This document shows positions 1 through 8,068 of a stretch of 29,914 bases of DNA, one piece after another. Both the position numbers and the translations under genes were made by a program. The stretch is from Lingula anatina (Eukaryota; Brachiopoda; Lingulata; Lingulida; Lingulidae): positions 183,723 to 213,636 of the forward strand of contig NW_019775785.1 of the NCBI RefSeq assembly GCF_001039355.2. The letters run 5' to 3'. A model generated the notes under the pieces. That model was not told where the DNA came from, did no database searches, and saw only the letters and a program-made list of their open reading frames with translations. The first letter of the stretch is position 1. Each line of letters begins with the position of its first letter.

Positions 1-1245
1 GTTTGCGAGGAAATAGCCAAGAAGACTTCAGACATTGTTACTTTTGGTCCCAACTCTGATGGAATTTCCGGGTCTTCTGTTCACTTGTGTTCACTAATTG
101 AGAAAGAAGATGCTCTCGATCACCATAACCTGCCCGATGCAAAAAACTTCACCCCAGACGATCCGCTCTTTGTCTTCTTTACGTCGGGTTCCACTGGAAA
201 ACCGAAAGGAGTACAATACACCCACCGGTTCCTCCTGCAGTTTTCTTCTTTCAATGATATGCTGGAAGTCAAAGAAGACAGCATTTGTTTCAACGACCGC
301 CCATTGGCTTGGTTAGGTGGGATCAATACACTTATGGTAATGGCTGTTTATGGGGTTACAGGGGTAACCGTGAATACAGCCATAACCGTAGCCGATGGAG
401 AGGTCGACTTTGTGATGGGAATATTAAAGAGGGAACGATGCACCCACGTATTAATGATGCGCTATTTTATGGTTGATCTACTTGGCCGCGACGACCCCTC
501 GCTGCACGACGTACCTAGTCTCCAGTATATACTCACAGGTGGTCAAATACTGGACATGAACACTACAAAAGACATCATGCTTCTTTTTCCAAACGTTAAG
601 TGCGTTGTTAATGGTTACGGATCGACTGAGGTTGGCTCTGGTGCTTTACGATTCAATACAATAACAACGTACAGCGATACCATGAAAATAGTCAACGGTG
701 TCGAGGCCAAATTAATTGATGAAAATGGTCTAGATATCCCTCCTGACACAGAAGGAGAACTATGCTTCCGCTCTCCTTGGATCTTACCCAAGTGTTATGT
801 GGATAACGAAGAAGCATCAAGAAAAGCATCGGACGATGCTGGATGGTTCCACACTTCAGACATCGCAATGATGAATGCTGATGGAGAAATCAAAATCTGC
901 GGCCGTAAGGACGACATGATAAAACGTGCGACTATCAAGGTATTCCCTGCAGAAGTTGAGAATGTTATCTCAGAGCATCCTGCTGTCGAACAAGTTGTCG
1001 TTGTTGGGGTGCCAGACGCAAGGCTTGGAGAGGAGCTCTGTGCAAGCGTAATCCTTAACGAAGAACATACAGCAGATAGTCTTCAAGAATGGTGTAAGGC
1101 TCGCTTTTCCGTGGGACCCGATGGTTTGTCTTTGGCACCAAAGTACTTTTTGACACGCTCCGAGTTTCCGAAAACGCTTACAGGAAAAACTGACAGAAAA
1201 CTAATCAAGCAGTTGGCAATAAACGAACTAAAATTAAAAATGTAA
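1..1245 (+). CDS. Acyl-CoA synthetase (class I adenylate-forming enzyme), 3' portion
   Basis: The frame is open from base 1 to the TAA at 1243-1245 (414 codons), so the start and probably upstream exons lie outside the window. The product should activate a carboxylic acid with ATP to an acyl-AMP and pass it to CoA. Visible motifs in order: the phosphate-binding loop FFTSGSTGKPKG near 175-215, YGSTE near 618-632, the adenylate-binding aspartate in GWFHTSD near 841-860, the hinge region GRKDDMIKR near 901-927, and the C-terminal catalytic lysine in PKTLTGKTDR near 1168-1197. The hinge motif is slightly unusual: the glycines that usually follow IKR are replaced by Ala-Thr. The C terminus (ELKLKM) is not a clear peroxisomal signal. 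It resembles ACSF2/4CL-like enzymes expanded in marine invertebrates; substrate unknown. The visible part is intronless. Family certain, subfamily not. Confidence 0.93.
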   Translation, partial: VCEEIAKKTSDIVTFGPNSDGISGSSVHLCSLIEKEDALDHHNLPDAKNFTPDDPLFVFFTSGSTGKPKGVQYTHRFLLQFSSFNDMLEVKEDSICFNDRPLAWLGGINTLMVMAVYGVTGVTVNTAITVADGEVDFVMGILKRERCTHVLMMRYFMVDLLGRDDPSLHDVPSLQYILTGGQILDMNTTKDIMLLFPNVKCVVNGYGSTEVGSGALRFNTITTYSDTMKIVNGVEAKLIDENGLDIPPDTEGELCFRSPWILPKCYVDNEEASRKASDDAGWFHTSDIAMMNADGEIKICGRKDDMIKRATIKVFPAEVENVISEHPAVEQVVVVGVPDARLGEELCASVILNEEHTADSLQEWCKARFSVGPDGLSLAPKYFLTRSEFPKTLTGKTDRKLIKQLAINELKLKM

Positions 1246-1370
1246 AATTTAATATTTGGATAACCCTGTCATAGGAACTGCCTCGCAAATCTATGCCTCT
1301 CTCTCTATGGTTTATTTGTTGATTCAGTGGTCTTTCACCCTCCTGCAACGTATCTGTGATGTATATTTTC

Positions 1371-1376
1371 ATTAAA
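1371..1376 (+). terminator. Candidate polyadenylation signal ATTAAA of the acyl-CoA synthetase
   Basis: ATTAAA lies 126 bases after the stop codon and is the first common variant of the AATAAA hexamer downstream of the gene. No transcript evidence is available, so the cleavage site is inferred only. Confidence 0.4.
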
Positions 1377-1476
1377 CGGAACCAGAATAATAATTATAAT
1401 ATTTGTTTTGAGTCTAAATCAAAATCAGTAGACTATACAGTAGTGCTGGCCACTACTGGCCTGAAGTGAAAATATA

Positions 1477-1838
1477 CTCTCCTACCAAAAAAGTGTCACC
1501 CCTAACGCAATGCATAAAGTGATACAGAAAACGATGTCATAAACCATTGTTCTTTATTCAACTTCTAGAGGGAATTTTTTCACATTTGTATTAACATTCT
1601 CTCTCCTCTGGGTGTGGTTTTCCTTCGGTCAGCCTTACCCAGGCGATAATACCCATGGTTGGTTATGATGTTGTCTGTCCCTCTGAATGGTTCTCATGGA
1701 ACAACCCAACCCTCTGGCAATCCGGTGGGTTACAACTCTCTCCTATGTCAACCGCTCCCTCTCACTTAAGAGCTGGATATAAAAATATGTAGCAATGTAC
1801 GTAATTGCGGTAGGGGTGACACTTTTTTGGTAAGGGGG
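1477..1838. mobile_element. 362-bp MITE with terminal inverted repeats and TA target duplication
   Basis: The two ends are inverted copies. The left end reads CTCTCCTACCAAAAAAGTGT and the right end, reverse complemented, CCCCCTTACCAAAAAAGTGT; the match continues to about 36 bases with few mismatches. TA dinucleotides sit directly outside both ends (1475-1476 and 1839-1840). There is no transposase frame inside. TA duplication and C-rich ends point to a non-autonomous Tc1/mariner-type (Stowaway-like) element. Family assignment is inferred; the inverted repeat is seen directly. Confidence 0.8.
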
Positions 1839-1910
1839 TACTGTTATACATGTATAATAAAAAGCTAGTAAAAGAAAAGAAAAAATTGATTGAAACAGGA
1901 AAAATTGATT

Positions 1911-1933
1911 AAAAAAAAATATATATATATATA
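1911..1933. repeat. A-run and AT dinucleotide microsatellite
   Basis: A run of nine A is followed by about seven AT units. Simple-sequence tract, likely polymorphic; no function implied. Confidence 0.85.
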
Positions 1934-2604
1934 AATTAAATACGTAACTTCATCACTGAATTAAAAAAGTCAATTATAAAAATTCTGTTAATAGGCCTAA
2001 TTTTTTTTGAGTGGATAAGTCTTGTGTTCCTCTTTAAAAGAAGCCGGAGCGCCTATCCTACGTAGTAAAAGCGGCAGTTAATTCCATTCTCTGGGTGCAG
2101 CAAGGAGCGACTTTAAAAGAATACTCACCAAAAGATGTATGTGACTGACAAAGCAAACCTACACGGTGTTAAGAGTAGCCTAAGTGGTCGGTAGTGTGTT
2201 TGGGAGGGGGGGAGGGGCGGATTAAGAGCTTGCGTTTTCCCCAAATGAATTTTTGAAAACGGCCTTTTAAAATCTTTATTAGTTGTACCAGGGCATCACA
2301 TGTACTTGTAGGCCTATTTTTGCCCAATATGTAGGTAGCTTCATGTTGCAACTTCCAACATTTTCCCAGATCATCTATAATCGTAGGTAGGCCTAAGCCT
2401 ACATGTTGTTCACGTTAAATAGTAGTTTAAACTTAGATATAGGCCCTATATTTGTCTTTCGTAAAAGACAATTGAAATTTGAAGTGTGAATCCCATGTGG
2501 TGTAAGAAGGCCTACAGTGTTGCCCCCTCCCCCCTCCAATCACTTGACCACACCGTAGTAGCCTACTGCACTAACCACAAAAATGAAAAGCTAAACTATA
2601 GTTA

Positions 2605-2618
2605 GCGCCCTCTAGTGG
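2605..2618 (-). promoter_or_regulatory. CTCF-type insulator motif
   Basis: The minus strand reads CCACTAGAGGGCGC, which fits the conserved bilaterian CTCF core consensus CCASYAGRKGGCRS at every position. It lies between the end of the acyl-CoA synthetase and the start of the MDM2 transcription unit, where an insulator would make sense. CTCF occupancy is inferred. The same core can also occur in dispersed repeats. Confidence 0.5.
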
Positions 2619-2789
2619 CTAATCCCTGTCGTTTGCGTCTCCTTCCTTGACCCATTTTGCAAACTCCCTTTATTTTCCAAGTCTGTACATAACTGGTAGA
2701 AGTAAATTACTGTGCAGATTGCAATCTCCATAAATCAACTGCTAAAGGTTAAAATGTATCCTTACACAAAGTGTAACATTTTATTATAA

Positions 2790-3076
2790 TGCACTTTCTA
2801 TATCACGGCAATCGTGCCCATGCACGTTACACAGAACATGTGTGCGGAATAATCTGAAGGTAAGTACGTACAATATAGTTCATCTGTACTTTATAAATTT
2901 TCTCCTATACTTTTAGTTTCTAGTAAGGTTTGCCTATATTTTGAATATCTACGGACTTTTTCCCCTACAGGTTGATAAAAACAGTATTTAAGACTTGTTT
3001 GGTATAGATTCGAGTCGTGTCACTTTAGGTCTTCCTCCGCACACTTCCTCTGTCGAGTCGTGCAAGTTGCGGACAG
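2790..3076 (+). promoter_or_regulatory. Probable MDM2 promoter and 5' non-coding exon(s)
   Basis: A strong donor, CAG|GTAAGG, ends an exon at 3076, and the next acceptor (TTTTAG) is at 3450, just before the ATG exon; so the first exon is probably non-coding. Just upstream, the 10-mer TCGAGTCGTG occurs twice (3010 and 3053) around TTCCTC sequences that resemble ETS-factor sites. A second strong donor, AAG|GTAAGT, at 2859 could end an alternative first exon. Vertebrate MDM2 has two promoters; whether this gene does is inference. The transcription start is not determined. Confidence 0.45.
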
Positions 3077-3249
3077 GTAAGGTGTGAGTGTATGCAGTCG
3101 TCCTAGCCAATTAACAGATATTTCAAACTTGACAACTCCATTGTTGTCCTTTGCCCTTTTCATCAGCCATATTTAACATTGCACATGAACCGTGGCCTGA
3201 TTGTTTGCTTTATTGACTAGTGCACTTGCATTCTGGATTATAACACGTA

Positions 3250-3264
3250 CCCCCCCCCCCCCCC
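3250..3264. repeat. Poly-C tract
   Basis: Fifteen consecutive C inside the first MDM2 intron. The length may be unreliable because of sequencing error. Confidence 0.8.
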
Positions 3265-3466
3265 TTTGTCCACACCGTGATCAAAAGATTTTCATGTTGC
3301 TACCTTAGTTTTTGGTCCTACATGCTAGATTCCTGAAGTGAGTACCAAGCATGTTATACCGTATTTTGAGACAATCCATTCTGGGGCTATTACATTTATA
3401 CCTTTACATGTACCAGTTTATATGCATATATTTTCATGTTTTACTTTTAGCACAATCTAGGCCCAC

Positions 3467-3957
3467 ATGCCAAAGAGAAAGAAGCAAAAAGCATCTGCAA
3501 CAACTTCATCAGTAGCCATACAGGTACTGGTATGAGTTAATATCAAAAATTTCTTTTTACATGTAATGATGTCTAAACAATTTCATACAGAACCATCCAA
3601 CATGCCATTTAATTGACTATGCTGTTTCAGAATTGGCAAGTGTCAGTTGGAATATGTGTGTGTGGGTATTAGTGAACGAGCATGTGTATGTGTGCATGTG
3701 TACGTATATATATATTCAAGCACCACCTTTTTAAAGGATATATACCTTTTTGGATGATAAATTTAAAGCTGAAACTACACACAATACAAGTCCTTTTCTT
3801 TACTGCCACTGTTGATATATATACAAGTATTTATGCCATGTTTCAGGTATCAAGAACAGAGACTGTGATCACTACATGCACCTCCACAACACCCATTGTC
3901 AGCTCTGCTGCAAATGCAGACTTTGCTTCAAGCCAAGGGCAAGACATTGTGGAGATG
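3467..3957 (+). CDS. MDM2: MDM2 coding exons 1-2: N-terminal leader
   Basis: Exons 3467-3523 (19 codons) and 3847-3957 (37 codons), both phase 0, with donors CAG|GTACTG and ATG|GTAATT. They encode a basic start followed by a Ser/Thr-rich, probably disordered leader. It is longer than the short lid segment in front of the human SWIB domain. The second exon also reads on into its intron for some codons; that extension is not used in the spliced model. Confidence 0.8.
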
Positions 3958-6900
3958 GTAATTTATCTCATTTTGTTATTTTTTCTAACAAGAAGGGATG
4001 TTTAAATATTATTTTTGTTTTGACATAGTAATGATACCAAATTTTAAGTATGAAATTTTTTTAACATCACAAAACATTGTACTTTTGTTCACTATGACTG
4101 AGACAGCCTGAATAATTGTATGTGAATTATGAGTTTGCATTTATTTAAATTTATAAAATTTTGCTCCAGGTTCGCCCTGGAAAAGATTTTCTGCACTTGC
4201 TGAGGTCTGCAGGGGCAGATGGGGACTTCTTTACCAGAAAAGAGGTATGAAGATATGTTTTTTGAAGGAGTACATTCCTTTTAATTCAGTTCTTAAGATA
4301 AAACTAAAGTAAACAAAATTTGGCTGGTGTGGTAATAACTCTTAGATAAGCTAGTATTATAAGTTTTGCTTTTTTTCAAACAAGGTGCTGTATTTTCTGA
4401 AGGAATACATCAGCTCCAAAAAGTTGTACGATCCTTGTGACCCTGGCACAGTACACTGTGAAAAAGATCAGCTGGGACAAGTATTTGGGTGCAGCAAATT
4501 CACAATAAGTGATGTCCTGTAAGTTTTTCTTTATTCATTTATGGTCATTTTTCACAAAAATGCTGCATTCAAGCCCCCTTACATCAGGTCAGCTCTGACT
4601 GAAGAACATACCTTACATGGAAGCTTGACCAGCTTTAGGATATACCATATAGCACTGCATTCTTATATAAGATAATGATGAATTTTAAAGACTGAAGCAT
4701 ACACATAGTAAAATAACTGGTACCTGTTTAACTGACGACCAGGAAGAAACAAATGACATTTTATATTCCTTTAGTGATGTTAATAGCATTTAGGGCACTT
4801 CCCGACAAGCTGAATGAATTTTACGCTAGGTTCGACATTGCCAACAACTAGGACTTAAGATCGGCTCCACTAAATGCACATCCACATGACCCACTGCCCT
4901 TTTCTGTTCAGAAATGGCAGGTTCAGTGTTATTTTATGGGCCTCGACACACACAAGTCATCTGGACCAGCTTGTTCACGTATGATTGTGTTTCATCTCAT
5001 GAGAGTAATTGTATTGTAAAGTTTGCAGACGACACCACTTTAATTGGCTTAATAAGTGAAAATGATGAGACCTGGTATAGAAACGATGTCAACTCAGTTG
5101 TACAATGGTGTAAAGACAACGATTTGTTACTGAATGTAGGGAAGACTAAGGAAATGATTGTTGACTTCAGAAAGAATAGAAATGTGAAAGAACCCATTCA
5201 TATCAGTGGCACTGCAGTAAAGCAAGTAACCAATTTTAGACTACTGGGGGTAGAATTCAATAGCTCACTTACTTGGAAGGACCACATAGACATACAGTTA
5301 AAAAAAGCGAGGCAAAGGGTATATTTTTTAAGAAAGTTGAAGGATACCTCAAATGAAATGATATTAGCAAACTTTTACAAATGCATTATAGAAAGTATAT
5401 TAACATTTTCAATCATAGTATGGTATGGGCGGGCCACTGTAGAAGAACGCAAGCGTCTAGATATGGTCACATCAACGTGCGGCAAAATCATCGGTCTGGA
5501 ACTCCCTTCTCTAGGTGCCATCTATACTAACAGATCAGTAACAAAAACAGAGAAAATCATTTCTGACTATACCCACCCTGCACTTGGGCTTTTTAAATTT
5601 TTACCGAGCAACTGCAGGCTTTTAACTCTTAAGGGATCTAAAAGGTTTTTAAAAAGTTTTTACCCATCTGCTCTGTCTTATTTTAACAACAAAAATGGAA
5701 ATTTATAATTTATGTATAATTTGTAACCTGAATAGCAGTCCAATTTCCGTTTTATATGAATTTTTATATTTATATATTAATGGCTGAATAAACTCTTATC
5801 TTATTTAGGCATTTCATTACGAATGCATATTAATGCATCACTGATGTAAAGGACATTGTATTACCATGTGTTTCTTGTTTTCCAGCCCCTTGCTCTCTGC
5901 ACATATTGAGCCTGTCATGCCATGTACTCAGTTTGCCAAGAAGCAAAAGACTCCAGCCGCACAGGAGCAGAACAGAAAATATGTTATGATGCACAGGCAG
6001 CAAGAGAAGGTATGTGTAAGACATAGAGGTGTACAGATTCAAACATCGTACCAGCTGGATTGACTCTGGGATTCTTGCTAAAATGCATTCATTGTATTCA
6101 GATTAATTGTCGGGCACATGCCTCCTTGAGTAGCTAGTTAATTAGTTAATTACCCCCAGAGTGTATACACATGATACAAGTGGTAAGTTTTGTCCTTGTT
6201 TACAATCAGAGTCTGAATTATTTGCCATTTCTTCAGCAAATGCATAAATAACTAATAATTAAAATAGTTGCAGTTAATATGGCTTTGAATGCTATATATT
6301 GATAACAGATTATATTTTTGAAATTTTGTCATTTATCTTTAAGGTAAAAGCCAGCAACTTGACAGCAGAATCTGTGATAGGTGTCCAACCATTATTTGTA
6401 AAAGATAGTAACCACAATGAAGATCATCTTAGCAAGTCCAAAAGTAGCCAAGCACAAGTCAGGCGTGAAGAGAGAGAAAACACTAGTGGAAAAAGGAAAA
6501 GGAAAAGAGGTATTGAGATTATATTAACTATTTTGACACTAAAACAATTATTTCTTGTTCAATTGTTCAGACTTCACTTTTTTTGTAGTTTTGATGATGA
6601 AAGGAAAAAAGTAAAAAAATTGGAATTCAAGAATAATTTGACAATTTTTTTTGTTTCACAGAGAAATCCAGCAGCAGTAAAAGTAGCAGTGCCTCTCGTG
6701 CCAGGCAGTCTTCCATCAGTATTACATACAGCAGTGATGGGGAGGGAAAGTTTCCGTGGTATTACCAAGTACAAGTACAGACGTCTGATGAAAACAAGAG
6801 TGAAGTGCTCAGCATTCAGGTGATAATTGACTCTCTTTTCCCTTTTTTTTTTCAGCCGNGGAAAGGTGTTGGATTCTGAAGGATCCAATGACACCATTGT

Positions 6901-8068
6901 TTTAGAGGACGATGAACCCACAGGCACTGTTATGACCGCACAACAACAGTCTGAAAGCAGTGGTTATGGTAGCATAGGGCCATGGAATGATCCAATAAAA
7001 TCGGAATTAGCAGTGGACAGCGCCGATTTTGTTGGAAGTTCTAAACACAGCTCTTTGAGCCAAAAAATTTACCCAGCGTATAATGATGTAATTGATCTTA
7101 CTCAAGGCCCCCATGAGTACACTTCATTCAAGCCTGAGATAAGTTGTGGCACTGATGCTATTGATGGGCCTACTAGTATTGACGATTTCAAGTGTGTACT
7201 GAATGACCATAGTGGTTCTGTTTGTTCTGGAATTCAAGTCGGGTCAAAACCCATGCTGCCGGGGTTAAATGTTCGTAGGGACAGTGTAACCGTTGTAACT
7301 GAACAAAGAAATGGTGTGGACGTTGATGTAATTGATCAACCAGTCAGCCATGATGTTATAAAATCTACTTCAAATAGTGTTTTTAATGTTACTGATAGAC
7401 TTAACGTGAATGAAGATAAAGATAACAAGTCGCATGACAATTATATAGGCGCCTTTCAGCAATCCGCAAGGTCGCATTTACAAGGCGAAGATACAAAGAA
7501 AATAGGCTTAGCTTCTCTGAGTGCTAGGCCATGCAATTCTGGTGCAGCTTCAGATAGTTTCAACTCACCTGATGACGTTACCCAGAAGCCAGAATATGAA
7601 CCACCAGGAACGACCACTGCCAACTGTTCTTCAAAAACAACACTCCCCTTGCTCCACACCACATCTTCCAAACACGAAACTGCATGGAAAGAATGTCCTA
7701 AGTCTGATAAAACTTCTTCTGCGGCCAACAGGTCAGATAACTCCCACGCCTGTGGTCAGTCTACCGCTACTGGCGGTTCCAGTGGGGCGTCTATAGGTAC
7801 GTCGTCTCTATCTGGCGGTGTGATAGGCGCAGGGCCCTCTGGGGCCGGGCAGCCAGGACCGTCAAGGGTACAGCCGTCCCTTGGAAATGAGTACAATGAT
7901 CTGTGTGTGATATGCATGTCAAAGCCCAAAGAGGCGAGCATCATTCACGGGAAGACGGGGCACCAGGTGACTTGCTATTCTTGCGCCAAGAGGTTGAAGT
8001 GGAGCGGCAGACCGTGCCCGATTTGCCGCAGACCTATCCAGAAAGTCATCAAAAATTTTCTGATGTAA
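3467..8068 (+). CDS. MDM2: MDM2/MDM4-family E3 ubiquitin ligase, p53 regulator (8 coding exons)
   Basis: Coding exons, read from GT-AG sites and continuous phase: 3467-3523, 3847-3957, 4170-4244, 4385-4518, 5886-6009, 6344-6509, 6662-6819, 6856-8068. Together they give 678 aa if the N at 6859 is not a real base. The ATG follows an in-frame TAG at 3458 and is succeeded by the basic stretch PKRKKQK. Residues about 57-125 form the SWIB/MDM2 p53-binding domain. GKRKRKR near 217-222 matches the vertebrate NLS position, followed by an Akt-like RARQSS. The C-terminal RING lies at about 624-678. By homology the protein binds p53-family transactivation domains and ubiquitinates them in the nucleus. 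It is longer than human MDM2 (491 aa). The usual acidic domain is weak and the RanBP2-type zinc finger is absent or eroded. MDM2 and MDM4 split within vertebrates, so this is probably the single ancestral-type gene. Confidence 0.93.
3652..3715. repeat. GT/TA-rich simple sequence
   Basis: Imperfect TGTG and TATA tract in the intron between the first two MDM2 coding exons. Low complexity only. Confidence 0.6.
4170..4518 (+). CDS. MDM2: MDM2 SWIB / p53-binding domain exons (75 and 134 nt)
   Basis: Exons 4170-4244 (75 nt) and 4385-4518 (134 nt) have the same lengths and phases as I recall for the two vertebrate MDM2 exons encoding this domain. The peptide FLHLLRSAGADGDFFTRKEV aligns to the human LKLLKSVGAQ segment and leads into VLYFLKEYISSKKLYD. 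By alignment to human numbering, pocket residues Leu54, Leu57, Ile61, Tyr67 and Val75 are retained, while Gly58 is Lys, Met62 is Ser and Gln72 is Pro. p53-family peptide binding is therefore likely, with altered pocket-rim chemistry. Confidence 0.9.
4795..5802 (+). mobile_element. CR1/L2-type LINE fragment inside an MDM2 intron
   Basis: An open frame at 4914-5708 encodes the 3' part of a non-LTR reverse transcriptase, with the catalytic FADDTTLIGLI near 5020-5055 and the typical KTKEMIVDFRK, TIESILT-like and ELPSL segments after it. Upstream, in another frame, 4800-4970 reads LPDKLNEFYARFD and then THKSSGPA, the start of the RT domain. The middle of the domain is missing: the frame jumps at about 4970 from the palm entry to just before the catalytic aspartates, so roughly 200 or more residues are deleted. 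The 5' end is truncated too. ATTTAGG at 4788-4794 and 5803-5809 may be the target duplication. The element is dead, but its 3' frame is still open, suggesting a fairly recent insertion. It lies sense to the host gene. Confidence 0.85.
5886..6009 (+). CDS. MDM2: MDM2 coding exon after the SWIB domain
   Basis: Acceptor TTTTCCAG and donor AAG|GTATGT enclose 124 nt that continue the phase left by the 134-nt SWIB exon; the split codon CT|C gives Leu. It encodes a Gln/Lys-rich stretch (AKKQKTPAAQEQNRK) with little resemblance to vertebrate MDM2 here. Exon status rests on splice sites and phase continuity on both sides. Confidence 0.75.
6344..6819 (+). CDS. MDM2: MDM2 NLS and Ser-rich exons
   Basis: Exons 6344-6509 and 6662-6819 join through a split codon G|AG. 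The junction yields SGKRKRKR followed by EKSSSS and then RARQSSISITYSSDGE. This parallels the vertebrate segment that carries the nuclear localisation signal, the Akt-phosphorylated serine and the SISLSFDES-like stretch. RARQSS fits the Akt consensus RxRxxS. The end of the second exon (YYQVQVQTSDENKS) may be the counterpart of the start of the acidic region; that part is weak. Confidence 0.8.
6856..8068 (+). CDS. MDM2: MDM2 terminal exon: SUMO-related motifs, low-complexity linker, RING
   Basis: The acceptor is TTTTTTTTTCAG at 6855. The exon encodes about 403 residues to the TAA at 8066-8068. Early on it has TIVLEDD (6893-6913), IKSE (6995-7006), VIDLT (7088-7102) and FKPE (7127-7138), that is two SUMO-interacting and two SUMO-attachment consensus motifs. 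A Ser/Gly-rich linker follows, then the RING. Zinc ligands are seen as CVIC, HGKTGH, CYSC and CPIC, the C2H2C4 order specific to MDM2. The tail IQKVIKNFLM matches the MDM2 C-terminal strand needed for dimerisation. The P-loop-like GxxxxGKT of human MDM2 has Ala for its first Gly, and the non-ligand Cys449 is Ser. Confidence 0.92.

Larger units (their letters stand above)
1841..2790. other. Intergenic sequence, no gene seen
   Basis: No coding exon is recognisable. The stretch holds an A-run plus AT dinucleotide tract, three copies of the palindrome TAGGCCTA (1992, 2309, 2388), C-rich runs near 2524-2537 and a CTCF-like motif at 2605-2618. It separates the 3' end of the synthetase from the MDM2 promoter region. 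Confidence 0.6.

Noticed and set aside
3682-4005. 107-codon plus-strand frame overlapping an MDM2 exon
   Set aside because: Only 3847-3957 is bounded by splice sites; the rest is intron read-through.
4914-5708. A host gene on the plus strand
   Set aside because: The frame is a LINE reverse transcriptase fragment, not a cellular gene.
6101-6130. p53-type response element GGGCACATGCCTC in an MDM2 intron
   Set aside because: Only one near half-site with a mismatch and no adjacent partner; such matches are common by chance.
6299-6823. 174-codon plus-strand frame across two MDM2 exons
   Set aside because: It reads through an intron at 6510-6661 and enters the second exon in the wrong frame; the spliced reading keeps the conserved NLS context.
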